A stretch of 64,000 nt of DNA from Nonomuraea coxensis DSM 45129 (GCF_019397265.1 NZ_CP068985.1:8055001-8119000), one strand, 5' to 3'. Positions 1-9,620 are shown, counted from the first letter of the stretch. A program made the numbers and translations. Notes: generated by a model from the letters alone, not told the origin.

Positions 1-1224
1 CAGGTTGCCCCAGGCCGCGACCAGCTCGCCGTTGTTGCGGTTGACGAACTCCTGCCAGGTGAAGTCGGTGTCCTGGTTCTCCGGGCCGGCCACGGCGATG
101 TAGTAGCGCAGCGCGTCGGCGTCGTAGCGGGCCAGGAAGTCGCGCACGTAGATGACGACCTGCCGGGAGGAGGAGAACTTGCGGCCCTCCATCGTCAGGA
201 ACTCGCTGGAGACCACCTCGGACGGCACGTCGAGCGCGCCCAGCGAGCCGGGCTTGCCGTCGCGGGCGCCCTGGCCGTTGTAGCCGAACAGCATCGCCGG
301 CCAGATCTCGGCGTGGAAGACGATGTTGTCCTTGCCCATGAAGTAGTAGCCGCGGGCGTCGGGGTTCTGCCACCACTGGCGCCAGGCGTCGGGGTCGCCG
401 GAGCGGCGGGCCCACTCGATGGAGGCCGACAGGTAGCCGATCACCGCGTCGAACCACACGTAGAGGCGCTTGTTGGGCTGGTCGCGCCAGCCGTCGAGCG
501 GGATGGGCACGCCCCAGTCGAGGTCGCGGCTGATCGCCCGCGGCTGCAGGTCGCCGAGCAGGTTGAGGGCGAACTTCAGCACGTTGGGCCGCCACTCGCC
601 CTGCTTGGACTGCAGGTAGGTGCCGAGCACGTCGGCGAAGGCGGGCAGGTCGAGCATGAAGTGCTCGGTCTCGACGAAGGCCGGCGTCTCGCCGTTGATG
701 CGGCTCTTGGGGTTGACGAGCTGGATCGGGTCGAGCTGGTTGCCGCAGTTGTCGCACTGGTCGCCGCGCGCCCCGTCGTAGCCGCAGATGGGGCAGGTGC
801 CCTCGATGTAGCGGTCGGGCAGGGTGCGGCCGGTCGAGGGCGAGATGGCGCCCATCGTGGTCTTCGGGAAGATGTAGCCGTTGGCGTGCAGGCCCTTGAA
901 GATCTCCTGCGTGATCGCGTAGTGGTTGTTCGTGGTGGTCCTGGTGAACAGGTCGTAGGACAGGCCGAGGCCGGTCAGGTCCTCGGCGATGACGCGGTTG
1001 TAGCGGTCGGCCAGCTCCCTGGCGGTCACGCCTTCCTTGTCGGCCTGCACCTGGATGGGCGTGCCGTGCTCGTCGGTGCCTGACACCATCAGCACCTTGT
1101 TGCCCGCCATCCGCTGGTAGCGGCTGAAGACGTCGGACGGCACGCCGAACCCGGAGACGTGCCCGATGTGGCGGGGGCCGTTCGCGTAGGGCCACGCGAC
1201 GGCGGTCAAGATGTGCTGGGACAT
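1..1224 (-). CDS. metG: Methionyl-tRNA synthetase (3' end outside window)
   Basis: Charges tRNA-Met with methionine in the cytoplasm (class I synthetase). The N-terminus reads MSQHILTAVAWPYANGPRHI followed by GH, which contains the HIGH ATP-binding motif. A zinc knuckle with two CxxC pairs (CPICG and CDNCG) lies near positions 740-800, as in four-cysteine MetRS. The KMSKS-type loop appears as KFSSSR near position 160, a divergent form. About 408 codons are visible and the C-terminus runs off the left edge. The ATG at 1222-1224 is the only start that keeps the intact N-terminus. Proximity to rsmI and a protein mannosyltransferase matches actinobacterial gene order. Confidence 0.95.
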   Translation of the reverse strand, partial: MSQHILTAVAWPYANGPRHIGHVSGFGVPSDVFSRYQRMAGNKVLMVSGTDEHGTPIQVQADKEGVTARELADRYNRVIAEDLTGLGLSYDLFTRTTTNNHYAITQEIFKGLHANGYIFPKTTMGAISPSTGRTLPDRYIEGTCPICGYDGARGDQCDNCGNQLDPIQLVNPKSRINGETPAFVETEHFMLDLPAFADVLGTYLQSKQGEWRPNVLKFALNLLGDLQPRAISRDLDWGVPIPLDGWRDQPNKRLYVWFDAVIGYLSASIEWARRSGDPDAWRQWWQNPDARGYYFMGKDNIVFHAEIWPAMLFGYNGQGARDGKPGSLGALDVPSEVVSSEFLTMEGRKFSSSRQVVIYVRDFLARYDADALRYYIAVAGPENQDTDFTWQEFVNRNNGELVAAWGNL

Positions 1225-1280
1225 GTTCCTAAGCCTACGGCGATCCCTGTCCGGCTCGGACCCGTTCCCCCCTTACAGCG

Positions 1281-1313
1281 CGACGCGCCGGGGCGGCCTG
1301 CCCCGGCGCGTCG
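1281..1313 (-). terminator. Hairpin after the GT2 glycosyltransferase
   Basis: A perfect 14 bp inverted repeat (1281-1294 with 1300-1313) and a 5 nt loop lie directly downstream of the minus-strand glycosyltransferase stop and upstream of metG. There is no clear U-tract on the minus strand, so termination efficiency is uncertain. Confidence 0.6.
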
Positions 1314-1328
1314 TACGGCAAAGAAAAA

Positions 1329-2549
1329 CTAGGCCGGGCTTTCCTCGCGGGTGACGGCTTGGGCAGCCTCCTCTGCGACGGCGGCGACGTGGTCGACCGG
1401 CGTCTCGCGGGTGCGGCGGATGCCGAGGATGCTGACGAACAGCGCCGCGAAGATCGTCTGGAAGCTCATGATCAGCGCGGTGGCGGACGGCACCACCAGG
1501 CGCAGCGACTCGCGCGGGTCGAGCTCGCCGAAGCTGCGCACCTGCCAGTGGACCAGCGACATGACGAGGCCGACCACACCGGCGAGCGCCAGCAGGCCGC
1601 CGACCACGAGGCCCTTCTCCAGGGTCACGATGTCGATGATCTTCCGGATGCGTGGCGACTCGGGCAGGAAGCCCTCCTCGGCCGCGTAGACCTTGGTGAA
1701 CAGCGCGAACAGCGCCGCCTGGAAGCCGATGACCACCAGCGCCGACGATCCGACGAGGGTGTCGACGTCGAAGGCCAGCTCGCCGATCTCGACCGGCCCG
1801 AAGGTCAGCAGCGTGCCCGCCACCAGGCCGATGATCATCATCGCGACGCCGGGGTAGAAGAACAGCCACTTGGGGCTGTAGAGCAGCAGGAAGCGCAGGT
1901 GACGCCAGCCGTCGCGCCAGGAGCGCAGGTGCGGCGGGCGGGAGCGGCCGTCGGGCGAGAGCGTCGTCGGCACCTCGCGCACGTCGAGCCCCGACAGCGT
2001 GGAGCGCACCACCATCTCGGAGGCGAACTCCATGCCGCCCGTCTGCAGGTGCAGCTTCAGGATCGAGTCGCGGCGGAAGCCGCGCAGCCCGCAGTGGAAG
2101 TCGCCGATGGCGGACGGGAAGAACAGCCGCCCGATGAACGACAGCACCGGGTTGCCCAGGTAGCGGTGGAGCGGAGGCATGGCCCCGGGGGCGATGCCGC
2201 CCTTGAACCGGTTGCCCATGACCAGATCGGCGCCGTCGCGAAGCTGCTCCACGAACGGCAGAAGGGCCGTGAAGTCGTAGGAGTCGTCGGCGTCACCCAT
2301 GATGACGAATTTGCCGCGGGCTGCCCTGATGCCGCCCATGAGGGCGTTGCCATAACCCTTGGCGTCGACGTGCACCACCCTCGCGCCGGCATCGCGGGCA
2401 AGCTGCTGCGAGCCGTCCGTGCTGCCGTTGTCGGCGATCAGCACCTCGCCCTCGATGCCGTGCTGCTCCATGCACGCCAGGGCTTTGCGCACACAGACTT
2501 CCACGGTCTCCGCCTCGTTGAGGCAGGGCATGACCACCGTCAGTTCCAC
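1329..2549 (-). CDS. Family 2 glycosyltransferase with C-terminal membrane segments
   Basis: Predicted polyprenyl-phosphate sugar transferase of the GT2 (GT-A fold) type. The N-terminus VELTVVMPCLNEAETVEVCV is the nucleotide-sugar binding strand-loop; IADNGSTDGS and GDADDSYDF supply the aspartates that bind metal and nucleotide. The last ~170 residues hold four hydrophobic segments, as in membrane-anchored dolichol-phosphate-mannose synthase-like enzymes. The GTG at 2547-2549 is preferred because GAAGGG precedes it by seven bases; an upstream ATG would add 14 residues not typical of the family. It is divergent from the membrane glycosyltransferase at 2650, and two protein mannosyltransferases are nearby, so a role in lipid-linked sugar supply is plausible but inferred. 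Confidence 0.85.
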   Translation of the reverse strand: MELTVVMPCLNEAETVEVCVRKALACMEQHGIEGEVLIADNGSTDGSQQLARDAGARVVHVDAKGYGNALMGGIRAARGKFVIMGDADDSYDFTALLPFVEQLRDGADLVMGNRFKGGIAPGAMPPLHRYLGNPVLSFIGRLFFPSAIGDFHCGLRGFRRDSILKLHLQTGGMEFASEMVVRSTLSGLDVREVPTTLSPDGRSRPPHLRSWRDGWRHLRFLLLYSPKWLFFYPGVAMMIIGLVAGTLLTFGPVEIGELAFDVDTLVGSSALVVIGFQAALFALFTKVYAAEEGFLPESPRIRKIIDIVTLEKGLVVGGLLALAGVVGLVMSLVHWQVRSFGELDPRESLRLVVPSATALIMSFQTIFAALFVSILGIRRTRETPVDHVAAVAEEAAQAVTREESPA

Positions 2550-2649
2550 GTGTCTACCCTTCAAGATAAGGCTTTTCCAGTGCACCATCATGCACTCTGC
2601 CCGAGCATGCTCGGGTCAAGACCGAGAAACGACTGGCATTCTTTACAGC

Positions 2650-4197
2650 ATGGTGAGCGTCGCGGAGATTACCCCTGTGGACCACTCCGCTCCTGGCAGG
2701 GCAGCGCGCCTGCTGTCCTTCGTGCGCCGGCATCGGGTGTTCGCCGCGGCCTTCGGCGTCGGTGCCGTGCTGCGGCTCATCACCATGCTCGGCTACGGGC
2801 CGGCCATGTGGTTCAACGACTCCTACGAGTACGTCTCGGTGGCGCTGCACCCGCGCCCGCACCCGATCAGGCCCGACGGCTACAGCTTCTGGCTGATGCT
2901 GCTCAAGCCGTTCCACAGCTTCACGCTGGTGACGTTCGCGCAGCACCTGATGGGGCTGGCCACCGCCTGCCTGATCTACGCCCTGCTGCGGATCAAGTTC
3001 CGGCTGCCGAAGTGGGGGGCGACGCTGGCCGCCGCGCCCGTGCTGTTCGACGCCTACCAGATCCAGCTCGAACAGCTCGTGATGTCCGACACGCAGTTCA
3101 CGCTGCTCGTGGTGGGCGTCATCACGCTGGTGCTGTGGAAGCGGCGGCTGACGTGGCGGACCGGTGCGGTGATCGGGTTCCTGCTCGCGCTGACCTGGCT
3201 GACGCGCTCGATCGGGCTGCCGATCCTGGCGCTGGTCGTGCTCTACCTGCTGGTCAAGCGGACGGGCTGGCGGCCGATCACGGCGCTGGTCACCGCGTGC
3301 GCGATCCCGGTGCTGGCGTACATGGGGTGGTTCGCCTCGGCGTACGGCAAGTTCGCGATGACCAACAGCGACGGCCTCATCCTCTACATGCGCACGGCGA
3401 TCTTCGCCGACTGCGAGAAGATGACCTTCGACAAGTACAAAGAGGTCCAGCTCCTGCTGCTGTGCATCAACGACCCGGTCGACCAGCGCAAGGACTACGC
3501 CCAGTGGTACCTCTGGGGCCAGGGCAACGGCGACGGCCAGGGCACCGGCGAGGTGCTGCACCGCTGGGGCGTCAGCAAGAAGTGGAGCGAGATCACCAAC
3601 GACGCGGCCAGCGCGTTCGCCACCCGGGCGATCCTGTCGCAGCCCGGCGACTACCTCAAGGTCGTGACGCGCGACTTCTTCCGCTCCTTCCACTGGTCGC
3701 GCCCGCGCTTCCCCGACGAGTCGACCTACAACATGTACGAGTTCAAGCCGTACGTCGAGCTCGACGAGAACGGCCAGCCGAAGCGGCTGCCGAAGTGGTC
3801 GTCGTACGCGGGCGGGCGCACCGACACCGACGCCTTCAGCTACGAGCAGGGCCCGCCGGAGACCAGGATCACGCACCCGTGGGCCGACATCATGGCCGGC
3901 TACCAGAAGGTGTTCTACCTGCCCGGCATCGTGCTCGGCGGCGTCCTGCTGGTCGGCCTGTACGGCGTCGTGGTGCGCTGGCGCACGTTCGGCGGCCCGG
4001 TGGTGCTGCCGTGGCTGGGCGCGGTCGGCCTGCTGCTGGCCCCGGCGGCGACGGCCGAGTTCGACTACCGCTACGTGCTGCCGGCCGTCCCGCTGGCCTG
4101 CGTGGCGGCGGCGATCACGCTGCGCAAGGGCGTCACCTGGGGGCGGAGGTCGCCCAGGAGCGCATCAGCATCCGAGCCCACCACTCTGCGTGTGTGA
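2650..4197 (+). CDS. Polytopic membrane protein, GT-C/GT39-like glycosyltransferase
   Basis: A 515-residue integral membrane protein with about ten hydrophobic segments. The first extracytoplasmic loop contains an acidic WFNDSYEYV motif in the place where GT-C enzymes carry catalytic aspartates, suggesting lipid-phosphate-sugar dependent transfer outside the membrane. The ATG at 2650 begins just before a basic N-terminus and the first membrane segment. The 3' end overlaps the convergent mannosyltransferase by 65 bp. Substrate unknown; annotation rests on topology, the acidic motif and neighbourhood. Confidence 0.7.
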   Translation: MVSVAEITPVDHSAPGRAARLLSFVRRHRVFAAAFGVGAVLRLITMLGYGPAMWFNDSYEYVSVALHPRPHPIRPDGYSFWLMLLKPFHSFTLVTFAQHLMGLATACLIYALLRIKFRLPKWGATLAAAPVLFDAYQIQLEQLVMSDTQFTLLVVGVITLVLWKRRLTWRTGAVIGFLLALTWLTRSIGLPILALVVLYLLVKRTGWRPITALVTACAIPVLAYMGWFASAYGKFAMTNSDGLILYMRTAIFADCEKMTFDKYKEVQLLLLCINDPVDQRKDYAQWYLWGQGNGDGQGTGEVLHRWGVSKKWSEITNDAASAFATRAILSQPGDYLKVVTRDFFRSFHWSRPRFPDESTYNMYEFKPYVELDENGQPKRLPKWSSYAGGRTDTDAFSYEQGPPETRITHPWADIMAGYQKVFYLPGIVLGGVLLVGLYGVVVRWRTFGGPVVLPWLGAVGLLLAPAATAEFDYRYVLPAVPLACVAAAITLRKGVTWGRRSPRSASASEPTTLRV

Positions 4198-5728
4198 TCG
4201 TCTCGGCGGTCAGCACGGGGTGGAGCCACCAGAGGTTGATGAGCACGACGAGCGCGAACGCCCCGGCGACGGCGGCCCCGACGGCCCGGCGCGCGGGCGG
4301 GTCGCTCTCCCTGCCGATCACGAGCCCCGCGGCGAGCGTGGCCGCCAGCACCATGAACGGCACCACGGGCAGCAGGTAGAACAGGTACATCGTGCGGTTG
4401 TCGGCGACGGCGTAGTAGAACCACGGCAGCCAGCCGGCCGCCACGGCGAGCAGCACCGCCCCGGCCCGCCAGTCGCGGACGGCGGCGTAGCGGACGACCA
4501 GGGCGAGGACCGCGAGGATCGCGCCGTACCAGAGGGCGGGGGTGCCGACGCCGAGCACGGCCTGCGAGCAGGCGCTCGCGCCGCAGGCCGACGGCGGCAG
4601 CCCTGGCAGGTAGTGGAACGAGACCGGGCGCAGCAGCAGCGGCCACGACCACGGCTCCGACATGTACGGGTGGTAGTCGTCCAGCCCGCTGTGGAAGCCG
4701 AGCACCTGGCTCTGGTAGCCGAACCAGGACCGTAACGACGCGACGACGAAGTGGACCGCCCCCGACGAGGTGGCCCCCTCCCAGTCGCGCCCCCAGCCGA
4801 GCGGGGAGGCGAACCAGCCGGTCCAGCTCGCCAGGAACACCGCGGCGGGCAGCAGCCCCATCGCGGCCAGCCCGCCCGGCAGGTCGTGCGCCAGCGTCCC
4901 CCGGTACGCCCGCCGCGCCCCCGTCGCCCGCCTGGCCCCGGCGTCCCACACGAGCGACAGCACCGCGAACGCGATGAGGAAGAAGATCCCCGACCACTTG
5001 ACCGCGCACGCCGCGCCCAGGCAGGCCCCGGCCGCGAGCCGCCACGGGCGCGCGCCGAGCCGGGGGCCGAGCTCGCCGAGCGGCCCGCGCCCGGCGTGGC
5101 CGGCCAGCAGCCCCCGCGTGCGGTCGCGGTCCACGACCAGGCAGGCGAACCCGGCGAGCACCCAGAAGGTGAGGAAGACGTCGAGCAGCGCCGTACGGGA
5201 GAAGACCAGGTGCAGGCCGTCGAGCGCGAGCAGCAGCCCGGCGAGGCAGCCGAGCAGGGTGGAGCGGGTCATCCGGCGCGCGGCCCTGGCGAGCACCAGG
5301 ATCGTCAGCGTGCCGGTCAGCGCCGCGGCGAACCGCCAGCCGAAGGGGTTCATCCCGAACAGCCACTCGCCGGCGGCGATCATCCACTTGCCGAGCGGCG
5401 GGTGGGCGACGAACGAGGCACAGTCGGCCGGCTCGCCGCACTGGCGGAAGATGTCGAGGTCGCCCGCGATCAGCTTGCGGTCGGCGACGGGGTCCTTGGC
5501 GTCACCCAGCGTGGCCCGCTCGACCCCGAACCTGAGCAGCGAGTAGGCGTCCTTGGCGTAGTAGGTCTCGTCGAAGACGACGGCCTTGGGATGCGCGAGG
5601 TTCCAGAACCGCAGGACGCCGCCGAAGACGGCGACGAGGAGCGGGCCGAGCCATCCTGCCAGCGGGGAGCCCTGCATCGGCGGGACCAGACGTTGCCGCG
5701 AGACACCCCAATTGCCCACGAAGCGCAC
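4133..5728 (-). CDS. pmt: Dolichyl-phosphate-mannose-protein mannosyltransferase (GT39), copy 1
   Basis: Transfers mannose from polyprenyl-phosphomannose to Ser/Thr of exported proteins. GT39 hallmarks are visible: RFWNLAHPKAVVFDETYYAK with the essential DE pair in the first outer loop, HPPLGKW, SRTALLDVFL, and many membrane segments over 531 residues. The GTG start overlaps the rsmI stop by one base (TAGTG), so translation is probably coupled to rsmI. A close paralogue lies on the other side of rsmI (6645-8279). The 3' end overlaps the convergent gene at 2650-4197. Confidence 0.9.
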   Translation of the reverse strand: MRFVGNWGVSRQRLVPPMQGSPLAGWLGPLLVAVFGGVLRFWNLAHPKAVVFDETYYAKDAYSLLRFGVERATLGDAKDPVADRKLIAGDLDIFRQCGEPADCASFVAHPPLGKWMIAAGEWLFGMNPFGWRFAAALTGTLTILVLARAARRMTRSTLLGCLAGLLLALDGLHLVFSRTALLDVFLTFWVLAGFACLVVDRDRTRGLLAGHAGRGPLGELGPRLGARPWRLAAGACLGAACAVKWSGIFFLIAFAVLSLVWDAGARRATGARRAYRGTLAHDLPGGLAAMGLLPAAVFLASWTGWFASPLGWGRDWEGATSSGAVHFVVASLRSWFGYQSQVLGFHSGLDDYHPYMSEPWSWPLLLRPVSFHYLPGLPPSACGASACSQAVLGVGTPALWYGAILAVLALVVRYAAVRDWRAGAVLLAVAAGWLPWFYYAVADNRTMYLFYLLPVVPFMVLAATLAAGLVIGRESDPPARRAVGAAVAGAFALVVLINLWWLHPVLTAETITHAEWWARMLMRSWATSAPR

Positions 5729-6567
5729 TATAGGCGTTTGTGAACCAGGTCATACAGCTCGCGCTTCTGGACGCCCGCCTCCTTGGCGACCTCGGCGACG
5801 GCGAGCTTGCGCTGCGCGCCCCCGGCGACCCTGCGCTCCACCTCGGCGACCAGCTCGTCAGGGTCGGGCTCGACCGCGCCGGGCACGTGCCCGGCCACCA
5901 CGACGGTGATCTCGCCCTTGACGCCGCCCGCCGCCCACGCGGCCAGCTCGCCGAGCCCGCCCCGGCGGACCTCCTCGTAGGTCTTGGTCAGCTCACGGCA
6001 CACGGCGGCCGGCCGGTCGGCGCCGAACGCCTCCGCCATCGCCCCCAGCGACTCCGCCAGCCGGTGCGGCGCCTCGAAGAAGACCATCGTGCGCTCCTCG
6101 CGGGCCAGCGCGCCGAGCCGGCGGGAGCGCTCGCCCGTCTTGCGCGGCGGGAAGCCCTCGAAGCAGAACCGGTCGCTGGGCAGCCCGGACACGGCCAGGG
6201 CGGTCGTGACGGCGCTCGGCCCAGGCAGCGCGGTGACCGTGATGCCGGCCTCGACGGCGAGGCTCGTCAGGCGGTAGCCGGGATCGGAGACGCCCGGCAT
6301 GCCGGCATCGGTGATGACGACGACCGTGCGGCCCTCCTTCAGGCTCTCCAGCAGCTCCTGGGCGCGGCCGGCCTCGTTCTGGTCGTAGTAGGAGACCACC
6401 CGGCCGGTGATCTCCACCTCCAGCTCGGCCGCCAGCCGGCGCAGCCGCCGGGTGTCCTCGGCCGCCACGACGTCGGCCTCGCCGAGCAGGTCGCGCAGCC
6501 GGGGCGACACGTCACCCGCCCGGCCGATGGGAGCGCCCGCCAGCACCAGCCTGCCCTCTTCAGTCAC
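5728..6567 (-). CDS. rsmI: 16S rRNA (cytidine(1402)-2'-O)-methyltransferase
   Basis: SAM-dependent methylation of 16S rRNA C1402. The SAM tetrapyrrole-methylase fold is clear: LVLAGAPIGRAGDVSPRL at the N-terminus, VVAAEDTRRLR, ITDAGMPGVSDPG, ALPGPSAVTTAL and FEGFPPRKTGER. Length (279 residues) fits the family. The GTG at 6565-6567 is chosen because the family core begins there and a -10-like CACAAT lies six bases upstream, suggesting a leaderless message; an ATG at 6592-6594 would add nine residues. It is first in an operon with the GT39 gene at 4133-5728. Confidence 0.92.
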   Translation of the reverse strand: MTEEGRLVLAGAPIGRAGDVSPRLRDLLGEADVVAAEDTRRLRRLAAELEVEITGRVVSYYDQNEAGRAQELLESLKEGRTVVVITDAGMPGVSDPGYRLTSLAVEAGITVTALPGPSAVTTALAVSGLPSDRFCFEGFPPRKTGERSRRLGALAREERTMVFFEAPHRLAESLGAMAEAFGADRPAAVCRELTKTYEEVRRGGLGELAAWAAGGVKGEITVVVAGHVPGAVEPDPDELVAEVERRVAGGAQRKLAVAEVAKEAGVQKRELYDLVHKRL

Positions 6568-6645
6568 TCGACCATTGTGGCAGGGCATCCGCATTAGACC
6601 GTGTTTCTACGTACCTACCGGCTTGAGCCCCGTACGATGTCCGAA
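6567..6645. promoter_or_regulatory. Divergent leaderless promoters, rsmI / second mannosyltransferase
   Basis: On the minus strand CACAAT (6574-6579) is six bases before the rsmI GTG. On the plus strand TACGAT (6633-6638) is six bases before the ATG at 6645. Both spacings fit actinobacterial leaderless transcription in which the message begins at the start codon. No Shine-Dalgarno sequence is present on either side. Confidence 0.55.
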
Positions 6646-8279
6646 TGGCGGTGACCGATTCCCCGTATCAGGCCTTCGACGAGCGGGAGGCCGGCGAGAG
6701 CCTTCCCCGGACGCGGTCCGTGCGCGATCGGATGATCCCTCCCATGCGCGGCAGCGTCATGTGGGGATGGGTCGGCCCGCTGCTGATCACTCTCTTCGGC
6801 GGGATCCTGCGGTTCTGGAACCTCGCGCATCCCAAGGCCGTGGTCTTCGACGAGACCTACTACATGAAGGACTCCTTCTCGCTCATCACCTGGGGAGTCG
6901 AGCGGGTCGCCGTCAAGGACGCCGACAAGGCCATCCTGGCCGGCAAGACCGACATCTGGGAGAGCTGCGCCGCCGACGCGCTCGACAAGTGCGCCTCCTA
7001 CGTCGTGCACCCGCCGCTCGGCAAGTGGATGATCGGCGTCGGCGAGTGGCTGTTCGGGCTCACGCCGTTCGGCTGGCGCTTCAGCGCCGCGGTCGTCGGC
7101 ACGCTGTCGATCCTGGTGCTGGCCCGGGTCGCGCGCCGGATGACCCGATCCACGCTGCTCGGCTGCTTCGCCGGGCTGCTGCTGGCGCTGGACGGCCTGC
7201 ACTACGTGCTGTCGCGCACGGCGCTGCTCGACATCTTCCTCATGTTCTGGGTGCTCGCCGCGTTCGCCTGCCTGGTGGTCGACCGCGACCGGGCGCGGGA
7301 GCGGCTGGTCGCCTGGTACGAGAGCTCGCCGGTGTCCCCGTACGGGCCGCGGCTCGGGGCGCGGCCGTGGCGGCTCGCGGCCGGGCTGTGCCTGGCCTTC
7401 GCGATGTCGGTCAAGTGGTCGGGGATCTTCTTCCTGGCCGCGTTCGCGGTGCTGTCGCTGCTGTGGGACTTCGGGGCGCGGCGGGCGGTGGGGCTGCGGC
7501 ACCCCTACGTGGGGGCGTTCAACAAGGACGTGCCGCAGGGGTTCCTGTCCTTCGCGGTGGTGCCGTTCGTGGCCTACATGCTGACCTGGACCGGGTGGTT
7601 CGCCTCGGCCAACGGCTACGGGCGCAACTGGGCGCAGGCCACCTCGGCGGGCAATCCGCTGTTCTTCCTGTTCGACTCGATGCGGTCGTGGATCAAGTAC
7701 CAGTGGCAGGTGTTCACCTTCCACAGCGGGCTGGAGAGCACGCACCCCTACATGTCGGAGCCGTGGTCGTGGCCGCTGCTGCTGCGCCCGGTCGCCTTCT
7801 ACTACGAGGGACGGCAGAACACCTGCGGCGTCAAGGACTGCTCGGAGGCGGTGCTCGGCGTCGGCACGCCGGTGATCTGGTTCGGCGCGCTGGCGGCGCT
7901 GGTGGCGCTCATCGCCTACTACGTCTCCAGCCGCGACTGGCGGGCCGGGGCGGTGCTGCTGGCCTACGCGATGGGCTGGCTGCCGTGGTTCTACTTCGCC
8001 ATCACCGACAACCGCACGATGTTCCTGTTCTACGCGATCCCGATGGTGCCGTTCATGGTGCTGGCGATCACGCTGTGCGCCGGGCTGCTCATCGGCCCCG
8101 CCCGGCCGACCGCCACCGGCTCGACGCCGGTGCGCCGGACCGTGGGGGCCGCCGTCGTGGGGGCCTTCGCCCTGCTAGCGTTGATCAACTTCTGGTGGCT
8201 GCATCCGATTCTGTCCGCCGAGCTGGTCCCGTACACCGAGTGGAAGGCCCGTATGTTGTTCGAGAAGCGATGGATCTGA
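6645..8279 (+). CDS. pmt: Dolichyl-phosphate-mannose-protein mannosyltransferase (GT39), copy 2
   Basis: Second GT39 protein O-mannosyltransferase (544 residues, many membrane segments). It shares the motif RFWNLAHPKAVVFDETYYMK, HPPLGKWMIG, SRTALLDIFLMFWVLAAFAC and the C-terminal TDNRTMFLFY block with the copy at 4133-5728, so the two are paralogues. The ATG at 6645 follows a -10-like TACGAT, with no leader. Which copy is the functional equivalent of the single actinobacterial Pmt cannot be decided from sequence alone. Confidence 0.9.
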   Translation: MAVTDSPYQAFDEREAGESLPRTRSVRDRMIPPMRGSVMWGWVGPLLITLFGGILRFWNLAHPKAVVFDETYYMKDSFSLITWGVERVAVKDADKAILAGKTDIWESCAADALDKCASYVVHPPLGKWMIGVGEWLFGLTPFGWRFSAAVVGTLSILVLARVARRMTRSTLLGCFAGLLLALDGLHYVLSRTALLDIFLMFWVLAAFACLVVDRDRARERLVAWYESSPVSPYGPRLGARPWRLAAGLCLAFAMSVKWSGIFFLAAFAVLSLLWDFGARRAVGLRHPYVGAFNKDVPQGFLSFAVVPFVAYMLTWTGWFASANGYGRNWAQATSAGNPLFFLFDSMRSWIKYQWQVFTFHSGLESTHPYMSEPWSWPLLLRPVAFYYEGRQNTCGVKDCSEAVLGVGTPVIWFGALAALVALIAYYVSSRDWRAGAVLLAYAMGWLPWFYFAITDNRTMFLFYAIPMVPFMVLAITLCAGLLIGPARPTATGSTPVRRTVGAAVVGAFALLALINFWWLHPILSAELVPYTEWKARMLFEKRWI

Positions 8280-8392
8280 TCCGATCACAGTCCGGTCAAT
8301 AGCGCTTTCTTAGGGTAGTCACTGTGCAAGACCCAATACGCACCGGATTCGGTCATCGTCAGGCCAGGGGTCGATACGGCAAACTTCGAGGC

Positions 8393-9601
8393 ATGAGTGC
8401 ACCGGATGTCACCGCCCTGCTCGCCGAGTTGGAGCGCTCTGAGCCGGAGATCGCCGAAGAGGCCAGGACCGCCGTCGAATGGCTGACCGGCGGCGAGCCG
8501 CTGGAGAGCGTGACCCAGCTCGACGTCTGCGAGTTCCTCTGGTACACGTTGCCGCTCAAGGTGGGGCCGCTGCGCGCCGACGGCGACCACGAGCGGCTGG
8601 CCCGCTCCCTCGGCCGGCTGCTCCAGCTCGGCGGCCTGGAACGATACGCGGCACTGTGCGTGTCGCCGACGACGGCCCAGATCCTGCGCACGTACGCGCG
8701 GGACGGCGAGGACGCCGGCACCAGCGCCTACCAGAAGGCGCTCGAAGCCACGGGCGTGCTCCCGCCCGACGTGCCGGAGCTGCAGTGGAGCATGATCATG
8801 GGGCCGGAGGAGCTGGGCGCGCACCTCGCCTGCTCCGCCGCGCTGGAGCTGGCCATCGTGGCCGGCGAGCAGGTCGACCGGGTCGCGCTCACCCGCCGCT
8901 GGCTCACCCAGGCGCGGGCCGACCTCGGCGGTGACAGCTGGCTCAACCGGGTGCACGGCGAGCGGCTCAACCGGTGGGTGCTCGGGCGCGGCCCGGCCCG
9001 GCGGGAGCTGGCCCAGCCGTTCGAGGTGCGGCTGCACGCGCCCGTGTCGCCGCAGCCGCTGCCCGCGCTGCACAAGCTGCTCTCGCTGGCCGCCAGGGAG
9101 GGCACGCTGCCGCTGCGGCTCGCCCCGTCGCCGGCGGCGCTGCGCCTGCGGGAGCTGGCCGAGCGCGAGCTGGGCGCGATCCGGCGCGACGGCGCGCGCC
9201 TGGCGATCACCGACCACGGCCGGCGGCTGCTGGCCTCGCCCGAGAGCATGTGGACGGCGGTGACCCGGCTGCTGCTGGCGAAGGGCGAGCACGAGTTCGA
9301 GGTGTCGGCCAGGGAGGCGGCGCTCATGCTGCTGGCCGACGGCACCCTGATGTCGCCCGCCAAGCTGCACGAGCGGGTCGCCGAGGTGGTCGGCGGCGAG
9401 GGGTGGCATCCGGCCGCGGGCGTGGACAACGTCGCCGGCCCGGTGAGCGACCTGGTCGCCCAGCTCACCGCGCTGGGCCTGGCCTACAGCGACGAACTGG
9501 TCGTGCGCATGGACCGGCCCGGCCAGCTCGCGGCCCTGGCCGCGCTGCGGGCCCACGCCCTGCGCCCGCGCAAGTACGTCAGCTCCGGCCGCCCCGGCTG
9601 A
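8393..9601 (+). CDS. Conserved hypothetical cytoplasmic protein
   Basis: A 402-residue, mostly alpha-helical soluble protein beginning MSAPDVTALLAELERSEPEI. No signal peptide, membrane segment or catalytic motif is recognisable. High third-position GC and a well-formed hairpin at the 3' end support it as a real gene. An upstream in-frame start at 8324 would add a basic stretch unlike the rest of the protein, so the ATG at 8393 is preferred. No function proposed. Confidence 0.75.
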   Translation: MSAPDVTALLAELERSEPEIAEEARTAVEWLTGGEPLESVTQLDVCEFLWYTLPLKVGPLRADGDHERLARSLGRLLQLGGLERYAALCVSPTTAQILRTYARDGEDAGTSAYQKALEATGVLPPDVPELQWSMIMGPEELGAHLACSAALELAIVAGEQVDRVALTRRWLTQARADLGGDSWLNRVHGERLNRWVLGRGPARRELAQPFEVRLHAPVSPQPLPALHKLLSLAAREGTLPLRLAPSPAALRLRELAERELGAIRRDGARLAITDHGRRLLASPESMWTAVTRLLLAKGEHEFEVSAREAALMLLADGTLMSPAKLHERVAEVVGGEGWHPAAGVDNVAGPVSDLVAQLTALGLAYSDELVVRMDRPGQLAALAALRAHALRPRKYVSSGRPG

Positions 9602-9620
9602 GCGCCCGTGAACGCGCGAA

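Noticed and set aside
1359..4379. 1006-codon plus-strand ORF
   Set aside because: Antisense and frame shadow of three real genes; composition is Arg/Ala/Gly-rich with no family motifs.
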